Notes: a model not told the origin generated them from the sequence alone. DNA of 64,000 nucleotides from Chitinophagales bacterium (GCA_020636645.1 JACJXO010000003.1:124001-188000); one strand, 5' to 3'. Positions 17,059 to 24,780 are shown, counted from the first letter of the stretch. Translations and numbers: made by a program.

Positions 17059-18321
17059 TTATTCCTTCACCAGTGTGGTGGTATAGATCACACCATCCTG
17101 TTCCAGTTGCAGGGTGTACAGACCAGCTATGAGTGCAGACACATCTGCCTGACCGGAAACGATCGTCTGTTCATCTACCAGTTGTCCTGTGGTATTGTAG
17201 ATACGCAGCATACCATTGCCGGATACCACAATCGAACCACTTGCAGGATTGGGATACAGACGCAGTGTCCCGATCTCTTTCTCCTGAATAGCTGATGCAT
17301 TGCGCACGTCAAATGCGATGGTACCGGGAGAAACTCCCACAGCTACCTCATGTGCAACAGCACCGAAATCGTCGAAAACCAGGAAGCTGCCGGTGCTGAA
17401 AAAATCGGTCGTGGTGGCCATCATGGTTCCGCTTACCGGCTCAAACGACAAGGCATAAAAACTGTATCCGAATTCATTCTCATCTACGATGAGTTCAGAA
17501 GCCGGGTCAAAACGGCTGATGGAAGTACCGAACATTTCCTGGTAGTACACCAACCCCTCACGCAAGGTGGAAGTGCCGCAACCGGAAGAGATGTTCATCA
17601 GGTTGACAGTAGCAACTGTGCCTGACGCCGGTGAATAGGTGGACACAGAACTGCCCGTAAAATCCTTGTTGTTCAGGGTGTAGATGATGCCATCTTCCAC
17701 CATCAGGTTATCCGGATTGATGCCGTCAGCTCCTAATTCTACTGTAGTTTCCAGCATTTCACTGTTCAGGTCGATGACCGCGATCTGTCCCACCTCATTG
17801 CCAAAATCGAAACCGTTGTTGACGGCCACATAGGCTTTGTCGTCTATCACAGCAATGCCTTCGGTGGTATAAGGAATATCGTCCGTGTTGATGGCATACA
17901 GGAAGTTCAGATCTTCCCGGCCGAACACCTCCACATGACTGTCAAGGGTAACCAGGTATTCACCACGGGTAACGATCACCTGATCATTCCATATGGCGAT
18001 CTTCCTGATACCGGCTACTTCTGCAGAAGCCAGCAGTTCGTAGGTATTCAGATCATAACTCAGCAGCTGATCATCGGCTGCTACAAAAAAACGATCACCA
18101 TCGATAACGAGGTCAGATGCAAAACGTGCACCGTCCACCGTGAAAAGTTCTGTGTAGGTGTAGGTGTCCGGATCGATGCTGCCCACAGAAACGGGTTCGA
18201 TGATTTCGCCCGTCAGATAATCCGTATACCCTTCATTGAGGATCAGGATCTGATGTAGTGATTCCTGTGCAAAGGCTGTGAATGCCCACAGGAGGGAAAG
18301 GAAAAGGAAAGTTCTTTTCAT
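17059..18321 (-). CDS. T9SS-sorted beta-propeller-like surface protein, BtuG-like candidate
   Basis: 420-residue exported protein, first gene after the cobalamin riboswitch. Signal peptide MKRTFLFLSLLWAFTAFAQ. The body (about 25-330) has DUF5074/YncE-like propeller features: it opens with ILILNEGYTDYLTGE and carries repeating blades such as DLNTYELLASAEV, GQIAVIDLNSEMLETTVEL and STYSPASGTVATVNL. The last ~75 residues are a type A T9SS sorting domain (LRLYPNPASGSIVVSG ... GLYTLQLEQDG ... TTTLVKE). In Bacteroides the B12 surface-capture protein BtuG is a beta-propeller lipoprotein; this protein has a similar fold impression and the same regulatory context but is delivered by T9SS and has no lipobox. 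B12 binding is inferred, not shown. I start at ATG 18321, not 18471, because the signal peptide begins there and the upstream part is riboswitch. Confidence 0.83.
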   Translation of the reverse strand: MKRTFLFLSLLWAFTAFAQESLHQILILNEGYTDYLTGEIIEPVSVGSIDPDTYTYTELFTVDGARFASDLVIDGDRFFVAADDQLLSYDLNTYELLASAEVAGIRKIAIWNDQVIVTRGEYLVTLDSHVEVFGREDLNFLYAINTDDIPYTTEGIAVIDDKAYVAVNNGFDFGNEVGQIAVIDLNSEMLETTVELGADGINPDNLMVEDGIIYTLNNKDFTGSSVSTYSPASGTVATVNLMNISSGCGTSTLREGLVYYQEMFGTSISRFDPASELIVDENEFGYSFYALSFEPVSGTMMATTTDFFSTGSFLVFDDFGAVAHEVAVGVSPGTIAFDVRNASAIQEKEIGTLRLYPNPASGSIVVSGNGMLRIYNTTGQLVDEQTIVSGQADVSALIAGLYTLQLEQDGVIYTTTLVKE

Positions 18322-18424
18322 GCCAATTGTTTTAAAAGGTTCCATAAAGCAGGAAAAAACGGATGGCAAATAGGTCTGGCTACCTCTTTGTTCTCCACTT
18401 TTGCCCCAAAAGTTTTGAAAACAT

Positions 18425-18610
18425 TGATGCGGCAGGTCTTCTGACTTTCCTCTTTCCGGCCGCCTTCCCACCGGATGCCCGGCAGTGGCTGGAGATTGGC
18501 CCGGAAACTTCCCCGAAGGGTAAGGATCACAGCAGTGGGGACTGTCCCGGAATTACACCGGATTCCCTCTTAGGATCGTCCTGAAACAGGACAGATCAAC
18601 CGTTTCAACG
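18425..18610 (-). promoter_or_regulatory. Cobalamin (AdoCbl/B12) riboswitch
   Basis: Minus-strand leader with the full conserved core: GGGAATCCGGTGTAATTCC, then GGACAGTCCCCACTGCTGTGA (bases ~18528-18559 in plus coordinates), and the B12 box AGTCAGAAGACCTGCC at 18431-18446. Stem P1-type pairing and the GATCCTTACCC joining region are in the expected order. It lies about 110 bases upstream of the first operon ATG. A following ACTTTTG-GGG-CAAAAGT hairpin (about 18396-18412) could be part of the expression platform. Bound cobalamin is expected to lower expression of the surface protein and btuFCD. Confidence 0.95.
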
Positions 18611-18614
18611 GGAT

Positions 18615-18622
18615 CAAAAGTA
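18615..18622 (-). promoter_or_regulatory. -7 box TACTTTTG of the B12 operon
   Basis: Perfect TAnnTTTG directly upstream of the riboswitch 5' end, so transcription would begin just before the aptamer. Confidence 0.65.
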
Positions 18623-18677
18623 AATACATCTTATTCTGCTGTTCAACTTATTTTTCAACATTGGCGTTATTTGTGGT

Positions 18678-19244
18678 ATGTGGCGATGGATGATAACAGG
18701 ATTACTCCTCTTTCCGGCGATGGTGCATGCTCAGCTTTTTACCTCTTATACCGGTGACGGCAGCCCCGGAGAGATCCTCACAAATTTTGATCAGATCCCG
18801 GTCTTTCCCGGCGATCAGCCGGAGCTTTTCAACTATTTTGAAACGAATGTGTATCCCAACATGCCTTCCCGCTCGCAACAGGATGTGAACCTGGCTGAAG
18901 GCACCGGAAGCTTTCCGGAAGAAAAGGTTGTCCTGGCCTTTGACCTCAACAGATACGGAGAAGTGAGCAACCGAAGGATCGAATACAACAGCAACTTATT
19001 GATGGAAAGATCCTGGCAAAGGGCACTGGACAAAATGCCCATCTGGGCACCAGCCATCTGCTACGGTGAGCCGACCGACGTGCAGGTCTATCTGCCGCTG
19101 CGTTATGTGATCAGCGACAACCAGGTGGTCATTCTGGGATGGGGAGAATGGCTGTATGAGAGCAGCGGGAGGAACCTATGGCTGAAAGTGGCTTTGGGTG
19201 TAGCTGTTTTGGCTACGTTTACCTATCTGCTTTTCGGGCAGTAG
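18678..19244 (+). CDS. Hypothetical envelope protein, TonB-C-like
   Basis: 188 residues with a signal peptide (MWRWMITGLLLFPAMVHAQ) and a C-terminal hydrophobic helix (LWLKVALGVAVLATFTYLLF). The middle has EEKVVLAFDLNRYGEV, RSWQRALDKMPIWAPA and a following PTDVQVYLPLRYVI segment, which resembles the TonB C-terminal fold as used in many small Bacteroidota proteins. It is not a classical TonB because the membrane helix is at the C-terminus rather than the N-terminus. It is divergent from the B12 operon. A functional link to B12 import is possible but not shown. Confidence 0.65.
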   Translation: MWRWMITGLLLFPAMVHAQLFTSYTGDGSPGEILTNFDQIPVFPGDQPELFNYFETNVYPNMPSRSQQDVNLAEGTGSFPEEKVVLAFDLNRYGEVSNRRIEYNSNLLMERSWQRALDKMPIWAPAICYGEPTDVQVYLPLRYVISDNQVVILGWGEWLYESSGRNLWLKVALGVAVLATFTYLLFGQ

Positions 19245-19248
19245 ATTT

Positions 19249-19815
19249 TCACAGATTAAATAGCAACCAAACAGGGATCAGCATGGCAACTGCGCCTATA
19301 CCTACCATGGCGTAATAAACTGCCCTGGCAAGCTTCTCACCTTTGTACTTCTCCGGTTCGATCTTCAGCTTCTTATAACCAAAGGTGGTCAGTGCCACAC
19401 CTCCGCCAATCAGCAGTAATGGTATGAGCACCAGCGACCAGGGACCGAAAAACAACAGCACAGTGCTTGCAATGCCTGCTCCGGTTGTTGCAGCACCGGC
19501 CAGGATCAGTGGCTGCATGACCGGCTCCGGGGTGGTATCCTCTTCTACAATGGTCGTATCCTGGTCGAAATAACTGTTCCAGGCACTTACAGCCTCGTGT
19601 GAAACTCGTACATCAGTTTCAGGAATATATGCTTCTGTCAGAGTAGCCAGTTCGGGCTCAGGAGAAGAAAGTTTTGCTCCCGCCAATTTATCAGGTTGCA
19701 AGGCAGCGGTGGTCTTTCCTGATATCAATCCACCTTCAGCCACTTTCGCCACCTGACGCGAACAGGAGCTCAGTCCGACGATCGATACCGTAAAAACCAA
19801 AACCAGATACTTCAT
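19249..19815 (-). CDS. Hypothetical membrane lipoprotein
   Basis: 188-residue protein with lipoprotein signal MKYLVLVFTVSIVGLSSCS. A low-complexity polar stretch follows to about residue 95, then two or three hydrophobic helices (LILAGAATTGAGIASTVLLF, LVLIPLLLIGGGVALTTF, and AMVGIGAVAMLIPVWLLF) near the C-terminus. I recognise no family. ATG 19815 is chosen over an upstream start at 19848 because the signal peptide begins there and a TATATTTG box lies six bases upstream of it. Confidence 0.7.
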   Translation of the reverse strand: MKYLVLVFTVSIVGLSSCSRQVAKVAEGGLISGKTTAALQPDKLAGAKLSSPEPELATLTEAYIPETDVRVSHEAVSAWNSYFDQDTTIVEEDTTPEPVMQPLILAGAATTGAGIASTVLLFFGPWSLVLIPLLLIGGGVALTTFGYKKLKIEPEKYKGEKLARAVYYAMVGIGAVAMLIPVWLLFNL

Positions 19816-19821
19816 GCCCGG

Positions 19822-19829
19822 CAAATATA
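19822..19829 (-). promoter_or_regulatory. -7 box TATATTTG, 6 bases before ATG
   Basis: Perfect TAnnTTTG followed by CCGGGC and the ATG at 19815; the leader would be zero to a few bases. Confidence 0.55.
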
Positions 19830-19976
19830 GACCACACCTTCCTTCCATGAGCTATTCCTGACCCACAAAACGCCGGCGGCCTGTGAATATTTGCCAAATA
19901 TGCCTACAAGGCAGACCTTCTGTTGTGATTTCTGCACCATCGGCAGCGCATGCTGCGTTCTATTCATGCAGTTCCA

Positions 19977-19984
19977 TATTTTTA
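19977..19984 (+). promoter_or_regulatory. -7 box TATTTTTA, 4 bases before dnaG GTG
   Basis: TATTTTTA followed by CGCA and the GTG at 19989. One base off consensus, but the four-base spacer matches the other leaderless candidates and the GTG matches the expected DnaG N-terminus. Confidence 0.5.
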
Positions 19985-19988
19985 CGCA

Positions 19989-21920
19989 GTGATCACCAAA
20001 GAGACCATAGACCGCATCATGGAGACCGCCCGTGTAGAAGAGGTGGTCGGCGATTTTGTCTCTCTGAAGAAACGGGGCTCCAACTACATAGGCCTTTGCC
20101 CCTTTCACAACGAAAAAACCCCTTCCTTCAACGTCTCTCCGTCCAAAGGAATCTACAAGTGCTTTGGATGCGGCAAGGCAGGAAATGCGGTGGGCTTTGT
20201 GATGGAACACGAGCGTTTCACCTACCGGGAAGCGCTGAAGTTCATTGCCAAGCGATACAATATCGAGGTAGAAGAGACGCAGCGAAGCGAAGAACAGGTG
20301 CAGCAGGATACCGTTCGCGAAAGCCTCTATATCATCAACGGTTTTGCCCAGAATTACTTCCACGAATTCCTGTTGCAGGCCGATGAAGGCAGGAATATCG
20401 GCGGCAGTTATTTCCGTGAGCGGGGACTGAACGAAGCCACCATCCAGGAATTCAAACTGGGTTTCTGTCCGGCGGGCGGATCCGTTTTCACCGATGCAGC
20501 CATCGCCGCAGGATACCAGCATGAGCTGCTGAAACAACTGGGACTGAGCAATGACCAGAAACGGGATTTCTATCGCGGAAGGGTCATCTTCCCCATCCAC
20601 AGCATCAGCGGAAAGGTCCTGGGCTTTGGGGGACGCACCCTGAGTGCCGATAAGAAAGTACCCAAATACGTCAATTCGCCTGAAAGCGAGATCTACAACA
20701 AGAGCAAGGTACTCTATGGCATGTACCAGGCCAGACAGGCAGTATCATCGAAAGATGAGTGCTTTCTGGTGGAAGGATACATGGACGTGCTCTCCCTCTA
20801 CCAGGCGGGCATCACGCACGTGGTGGCCAGCAGTGGTACGGCTCTTACCACCGATCAGGTAAGACTCATCAAGCGCTACACGAAGAACCTGACCATCCTG
20901 TATGACGGTGATCCGGCAGGGGTGAAAGCAGCGCTTCGCGGACTCGACATCAGCCTGGAAGAAGGGCTGAACGTCAAGGTTATGTTGTTACCGCAGGGCG
21001 AGGATCCGGACACCTGGGTGCAGAAACTGGGCGCCGAAGGTTTTCTGGAAAAGGTCAGCAAGGAGAAAAAGGATCTGATACATCTGCGTACTTCCCTGTT
21101 TCTGGAAGAAGCAGCCGGCGATCCGGTAAAGACTGCAGGTGTCATCAAGGAGATCGCTTTTTCCATTTCGCTGATTCCGGACAGTATAGTCAGAAGTCTG
21201 TACATCAAATCTGCCAGCACCACCCTCGGACTGGAAGAACAGATCCTGTTGCAGGAGGTGAATCGCCTGATCCGAAAAAAGGCGATGGACAAGCTGGGGA
21301 AGGAAGACCGTGCATCGGCCGAAAGTGTACCCGACCAGACCCCGACACAACCCGAACGCAAACCGCATATCACCTTTCATTTTGATGAACCTCAGGAGAA
21401 AGACATCGTCCGATTACTCCTCGAGAATAGCAACTATGAACTGGAAGGCGAAAATGCCATCGTTGCCATACTGCGTAACCTCGAAGATGTAGAGATCGAC
21501 AACAACCTGTACAAACAGGTGGTGGATGAATACCGGAAGTTTTACGAGCAACAGGAGTTCTTATCGCAAAGCCATTTCATCAACCACGAAGATGAAACCA
21601 TCAGAAAGCTGTGTCTGAACCTGCTGCAGTCACCGTATGAACTCAGCGACAACTGGGAAAAGATGCATGAGGTGTATATCAAGGACAAATCATACCTGGT
21701 TCAAAAAGATATCGTCAAGTCCATCTCTATTCTCAAGCTGAAGAAGGTGCTTCGCATGAAAGAAGAGATCGAGAACCAGCTGCGACAACTGCAGCAGGAC
21801 GAAGCTGCATCACAGGATATGCAGCACGCCATGGAAGACATCAGACAACTGCAGGACTTCATCCGCCAGCTCAGCGAAGTGACCGGCACGGTGGTCATGC
21901 CCTATACCCGGAACAAATGA
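19989..21920 (+). CDS. dnaG: DNA primase
   Basis: 643-residue primase that makes RNA primers at the replication fork. N-terminal CHC2 zinc-binding domain with CPFHNEKTPSFNVSPSKGIYKCFGCG; core RNA polymerase/Toprim domain with FRGRVIFPIHS-like YRGRVIFPIHSISGKVLGFGGR, ECFLVEGYMDVLSLYQAG and the metal-binding LYDGDPAG; C-terminal helicase-binding domain from about residue 430. I use GTG 19989, which gives the standard ITKETIDRIMETARVEEVV start; the ATG at 19950 adds 13 unrelated residues. The final 60 bases are duplicated 596 bases downstream (see repeats), and the ATGA at its end starts the next gene. Confidence 0.95.
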   Translation: MITKETIDRIMETARVEEVVGDFVSLKKRGSNYIGLCPFHNEKTPSFNVSPSKGIYKCFGCGKAGNAVGFVMEHERFTYREALKFIAKRYNIEVEETQRSEEQVQQDTVRESLYIINGFAQNYFHEFLLQADEGRNIGGSYFRERGLNEATIQEFKLGFCPAGGSVFTDAAIAAGYQHELLKQLGLSNDQKRDFYRGRVIFPIHSISGKVLGFGGRTLSADKKVPKYVNSPESEIYNKSKVLYGMYQARQAVSSKDECFLVEGYMDVLSLYQAGITHVVASSGTALTTDQVRLIKRYTKNLTILYDGDPAGVKAALRGLDISLEEGLNVKVMLLPQGEDPDTWVQKLGAEGFLEKVSKEKKDLIHLRTSLFLEEAAGDPVKTAGVIKEIAFSISLIPDSIVRSLYIKSASTTLGLEEQILLQEVNRLIRKKAMDKLGKEDRASAESVPDQTPTQPERKPHITFHFDEPQEKDIVRLLLENSNYELEGENAIVAILRNLEDVEIDNNLYKQVVDEYRKFYEQQEFLSQSHFINHEDETIRKLCLNLLQSPYELSDNWEKMHEVYIKDKSYLVQKDIVKSISILKLKKVLRMKEEIENQLRQLQQDEAASQDMQHAMEDIRQLQDFIRQLSEVTGTVVMPYTRNK

Positions 21921-21921
21921 G
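21862..21921 (+). repeat. Direct repeat, left copy (3' end of dnaG)
   Basis: Sixty bases from TCCGCCAGC to ATGAG encoding the last residues and stop of dnaG. It matches 22458-22517 with two differences (G/C and A/G). The pair brackets the AT-rich gene 21917-22432. Confidence 0.95.
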
Positions 21922-22432
21922 ATTGCTTTGGGCCTGTATTCTTCTGTCTGCACCTGCTATTCTATCCTATGGATGCAGCTCAAAACCCAAATCCGATTCT
22001 ATTAGAATTACAACTGTTACTATTGGTGGCTATAAAGAACTGAACGATTTTTCAAATGGCCTTGGTCCAATAGTACCAGGAATATCAATTACCATGGTTA
22101 TTAAAAATCAAAACAACAAGCCAATTTTCATTACAAACGAAGACTCTCTCCATCTTGAATCCACGAATGGAGGTGCGATGATGGCTTTACTCCCAAAATT
22201 CAATTACACCATAGATTCAGCAGGAATTGATGGGATTTTATTTACTAATGATTTTAGCAAATCGATGATCTCCAAACTTGATCTGAATGATAGCCTTTCA
22301 TTTACAAATTCATTCAGGGCACTCTTCCCTGACTATATCAGAATTCATGGCATTATTTCAGGAATAATGGTTGACACATTGATCAGCACAAGTGAAGTTC
22401 AAACAAGAAACTTTATTCCAATTGATAATTAA
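21917..22432 (+). CDS. Hypothetical lipoprotein, AT-rich insert behind dnaG
   Basis: 171 residues starting MRLLWACILLSAPAILSYGCSS, a clear lipoprotein signal with lipobox SYGC. The mature part looks all-beta, with IVPGISITMVIKNQNNKP, and resembles no family I know. Base composition is strongly AT-rich compared with dnaG and the downstream genes, and the gene lies exactly between two copies of the dnaG 3' end, so it looks like an inserted cassette. It shares ATGA with the dnaG stop and would be translated by coupling from the dnaG message. Confidence 0.7.
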   Translation: MRLLWACILLSAPAILSYGCSSKPKSDSIRITTVTIGGYKELNDFSNGLGPIVPGISITMVIKNQNNKPIFITNEDSLHLESTNGGAMMALLPKFNYTIDSAGIDGILFTNDFSKSMISKLDLNDSLSFTNSFRALFPDYIRIHGIISGIMVDTLISTSEVQTRNFIPIDN

Positions 22433-22457
22433 CAGACATAAACCAGAAACTTCCCCT

Positions 22458-22517
22458 TCCGCCAGCTCAGCGAAGTGACCGGCACCGTGGTCATGCCCTA
22501 TACCCGGAACAGATGAG
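22458..22517 (+). repeat. Direct repeat, right copy (dnaG 3' remnant)
   Basis: 58 of 60 bases match 21862-21921. It would still encode the last dnaG residues and a stop, so it is probably the displaced original end of dnaG or its duplicate. No promoter or start codon makes it a gene. Confidence 0.95.
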
Positions 22518-22557
22518 TTATCTATTGATCGGATTGAAATAACTTGTTGCTTTTTTT

Positions 22558-22590
22558 ACTGCTGACTGCTGACTGCTGACTGCTGACTGC
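22558..22590. repeat. Heptanucleotide tandem repeat (ACTGCTG)n
   Basis: About 4.7 head-to-tail units of ACTGCTG in the spacer before the YbjN-family gene. Same unit length as 8381-8432 and 8612-8655 but different sequence. Confidence 0.9.
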
Positions 22591-22639
22591 CCTCTCACAT
22601 TTAACAATATTCTATTCCTCTTTTGCCAACTGTCTAATT

Positions 22640-22647
22640 TATCTTTA
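22640..22647 (+). promoter_or_regulatory. -7 box TATCTTTA for YbjN-family gene
   Basis: TATCTTTA, one base off TAnnTTTG, 22 bases before ATG 22670; predicts a leader of roughly 15 bases. Confidence 0.5.
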
Positions 22648-22669
22648 CCTTAAAGCAAAACTTCCATAA

Positions 22670-23134
22670 ATGAACACCCCGGAACAAGTACTTGGCTACG
22701 TCAAACAGTTCATCGAATCTGTTGGCGTGGATCCCTCCACCTGCTGGAATGAGCAGAACAAAGCGTATTACATCTACAAAGGCTCGGCACGTATCGAGAT
22801 CTTCGTATCCTCCCATCCGGAGAACAATGGCACCACCCGTCACTACCTGCGAATCTTCAGCGGACTGATGAAAGTGCCGGAAACCAACAAAGAGCGTTTC
22901 TACCGTCGCTGCCTCGAGGTGAGCGATCAGAGCCTGGGAGTCAAGCTGACCCTGGTACCGAATGCTGCTCCCGACAATGACTGGCTCTATGCCACCTATG
23001 AAAGGGATATTCAGGGTATCGACTACAACGAGACCGTGACCTGCATCAACGATATGGGACTCTGGGCCGACTGGCTGGACGACCAGCTGAAAAGCGAGTT
23101 CGGCGAAGGCGGCAGCCCCGGTTCACCCAACTGA
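22670..23134 (+). CDS. YbjN-domain protein
   Basis: 154-residue cytosolic protein resembling the YbjN/CesT-like alpha-beta fold: EQVLGYVKQFIESVGV, a GSARIEIFVSSHPENNGTTR strand pair, YLRIFSGLMKVP and a helix FYRRCLEVSDQSLGVKLTLV. Proteins of this fold act as chaperone-like or regulatory factors, but the role of this subgroup is unknown. The C-terminus has a Gly/Ser/Pro-rich tail (GEGGSPGSPN). Monocistronic, with its own promoter box. Confidence 0.7.
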   Translation: MNTPEQVLGYVKQFIESVGVDPSTCWNEQNKAYYIYKGSARIEIFVSSHPENNGTTRHYLRIFSGLMKVPETNKERFYRRCLEVSDQSLGVKLTLVPNAAPDNDWLYATYERDIQGIDYNETVTCINDMGLWADWLDDQLKSEFGEGGSPGSPN

Positions 23135-23171
23135 TGTAACAAAAGACACAGAAGCTGCCCTCCCGGCCTTC

Positions 23172-23179
23172 TATCTTTG
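23172..23179 (+). promoter_or_regulatory. -7 box TATCTTTG for MBL/rhodanese gene
   Basis: Perfect TAnnTTTG, 70 bases before the ATG at 23250, leaving an unusually long leader for this window. Confidence 0.6.
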
Positions 23180-23183
23180 TGGT

Positions 23184-23219
23184 ACCACAGAGCAGGGAAC
23201 CGTATGCCCCTCTCTGCGG
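23184..23219 (+). promoter_or_regulatory. 5' leader stem-loop
   Basis: Arms CCACAGAGCAGGG and CCCCTCTCTGCGG pair with a few mismatches around AACCGTATG. It starts at the predicted transcript 5' end, so it would cap the mRNA; a regulatory or stabilising role is a guess. Confidence 0.45.
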
Positions 23220-23249
23220 TTTCATTCAGGTAACGCTTAAAGACAAGAC

Positions 23250-24668
23250 ATGCATATAGAACAGATCTACACAGGATGCCTGGCACAAGGCGCCTACTAC
23301 ATCACCAGCAACAATGAAGCTGTGGTGATCGACCCACTTCGCGAGGTACAGCCTTATCTGGATCGTGCCAACCGCGATGGCGTGACCATCAAATACATTC
23401 TGGAAACGCACTTTCATGCCGACTTTGTAAGCGGTCACCTGGACCTGGCAAAAAAGACCGGTGCTACGATCGTATATGGCCCCAATGCCAATCCCTCTTT
23501 CGATGCCCTGATCGCTAAAGACGGACAGGAACTAATGGTAGGCGATGTGACTCTGAAGGTCATACACACACCGGGCCACACCATGGAAAGCACCTGCTAC
23601 CTGTTAATGGATGAGGAAGGGAAAGAGCATTCCATCTTCACCGGCGATACCCTCTTTATCGGAGATGTAGGTCGACCGGATCTGGCACAGAAAGCCGCCA
23701 GCATGACCCAGGAAGAACTGGCCGCTACCCTCTTCCATTCGCTGCGCAAAAAGATCATGACCCTGCCGGAAAACGTGGTGGTCTATCCCGCTCACGGTGC
23801 AGGTTCCGCCTGTGGCAAGAACATGAGCAATGAGACCATGTCCACCATCGGCGATCAGAAGGTCAGCAACTACGCCCTGCGTGCCGATATGACCGAAGCA
23901 GAATTCGTGAAAGAAGTGACCGACGGACTCCTGCCCCCTCCTGCCTATTTCCCGATGAACGTGGCCATGAACCGCGACGGCTATACCAGCTTTGATGAGG
24001 TGCGCAACCAGGGCATGCAGGAACTGGGAGTAGCTGCTTTTGAAGCAGCTGCAGAAGAGACCGGTGCTCTCATTCTGGATACCCGCGACCCGGCCATTTA
24101 CTGGAAGGCATTCATTCCGCAATCGGTGAACATCGGCCTGAACGGCGACTTTGCGCCCTGGGTAGGTGCACTGGTAGCAGATGTGAAACAACCCATCCTG
24201 CTGGTGACCGAAGAAGGCAAGGTGGAAGAGACCGTGACCCGTCTGAGCCGTGTAGGATTTGATAACCTGATCGGACACCTGGAAGGTGGTATCAACGCCT
24301 GGATCATGGAAGGTAAGGAAGTGGATTCCGTTGACCGCATCACGGTGGAAGAATTTGCCCGCCGGATGGAACACAGCCACTCCAAGGTGGTGGATGTGCG
24401 CCGGGAAACCGAATACGTGGGAGAACACGTACACGATGCCTGGAACCGACCGCTGAACTACATCAACCAGTGGATCAATGAAGTGGATCCGAAAGAACAC
24501 TTCTTCATTCACTGCGCCGGTGGTTACCGGAGCATGATCGCAGCGTCCATCCTGCAGGCCCGCGGCTACCGCAACTTCACCGAAGTGGAAGGTGGTTACA
24601 ACGCCATCAGAAAAACAGAGATCCCCCGCGACAATCAAGTGGTGGAGAACAAGCTGCTGAAGATCTGA
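23250..24668 (+). CDS. MBL-fold persulfide dioxygenase / rhodanese fusion (CstB-like)
   Basis: 472-residue protein with three domains. Residues 1-250 are a metallo-beta-lactamase fold of the ETHE1/persulfide dioxygenase kind (ETHFHADFVSGH, HTPGHTMES, FTGDTLFIGDVGRPDL, VYPAHGAGSACG). Residues ~265-360 are a rhodanese domain without an active-site Cys (loop reads LLVTEEGKVEET). Residues ~370-472 are a rhodanese domain with Cys422 in HCAGGYRS. This order, with a Cys-less middle domain, is the architecture of the CstB persulfide dioxygenase-sulfurtransferase that oxidises low-molecular-weight persulfides to thiosulfate. So it probably detoxifies sulfide or persulfide in the cytosol. Single gene with its own promoter and terminator. 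Confidence 0.88.
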   Translation: MHIEQIYTGCLAQGAYYITSNNEAVVIDPLREVQPYLDRANRDGVTIKYILETHFHADFVSGHLDLAKKTGATIVYGPNANPSFDALIAKDGQELMVGDVTLKVIHTPGHTMESTCYLLMDEEGKEHSIFTGDTLFIGDVGRPDLAQKAASMTQEELAATLFHSLRKKIMTLPENVVVYPAHGAGSACGKNMSNETMSTIGDQKVSNYALRADMTEAEFVKEVTDGLLPPPAYFPMNVAMNRDGYTSFDEVRNQGMQELGVAAFEAAAEETGALILDTRDPAIYWKAFIPQSVNIGLNGDFAPWVGALVADVKQPILLVTEEGKVEETVTRLSRVGFDNLIGHLEGGINAWIMEGKEVDSVDRITVEEFARRMEHSHSKVVDVRRETEYVGEHVHDAWNRPLNYINQWINEVDPKEHFFIHCAGGYRSMIAASILQARGYRNFTEVEGGYNAIRKTEIPRDNQVVENKLLKI

Positions 24669-24691
24669 TCCAGCAATACTGAAAATAGAAA

Positions 24692-24716
24692 AGCGCCTCA
24701 CGGGCGCTGTTTTTTA
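24692..24716 (+). terminator. Rho-independent terminator
   Basis: AGCGCC-TCACG-GGCGCT hairpin followed by GTTTTTTATT, 24 bases after the MBL/rhodanese stop. Confidence 0.85.
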
Positions 24717-24725
24717 TTGCCGTCC

Positions 24726-24755
24726 CCACAGAGTTACCCGCAGGGAACTCTGTGG
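24726..24755. repeat. Palindromic intergenic repeat, copy 3 (inverted)
   Basis: Perfect ten-base arms CCACAGAGTT / AACTCTGTGG with ACCCGCAGGG inside. The GTCC lies on the left here, so this copy is in the opposite orientation to copies 1 and 2. Confidence 0.8.
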
Positions 24756-24780
24756 TATCAGACTAAACCCCCACTACCCA

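Noticed and set aside
18363..18584. Plus-strand ORF at 18363-18584 and the N-terminal extension of the T9SS propeller gene to 18471
   Set aside because: Both run through the cobalamin riboswitch; the real signal peptide begins at 18321.
22447..22517. Separate small gene behind the AT-rich lipoprotein
   Set aside because: It is the duplicated 3' end of dnaG with no start codon or promoter.
23604..24701. 365-codon minus-strand ORF opposite the MBL/rhodanese gene
   Set aside because: His/Phe/Val-rich translation typical of an antisense shadow; the plus-strand frame has clear domains and active sites.
24726..24755. Palindrome at 24726-24755 as a second terminator of the MBL/rhodanese gene
   Set aside because: No T-run follows on either strand, and the same palindrome recurs at other spacers, so it is a dispersed repeat.
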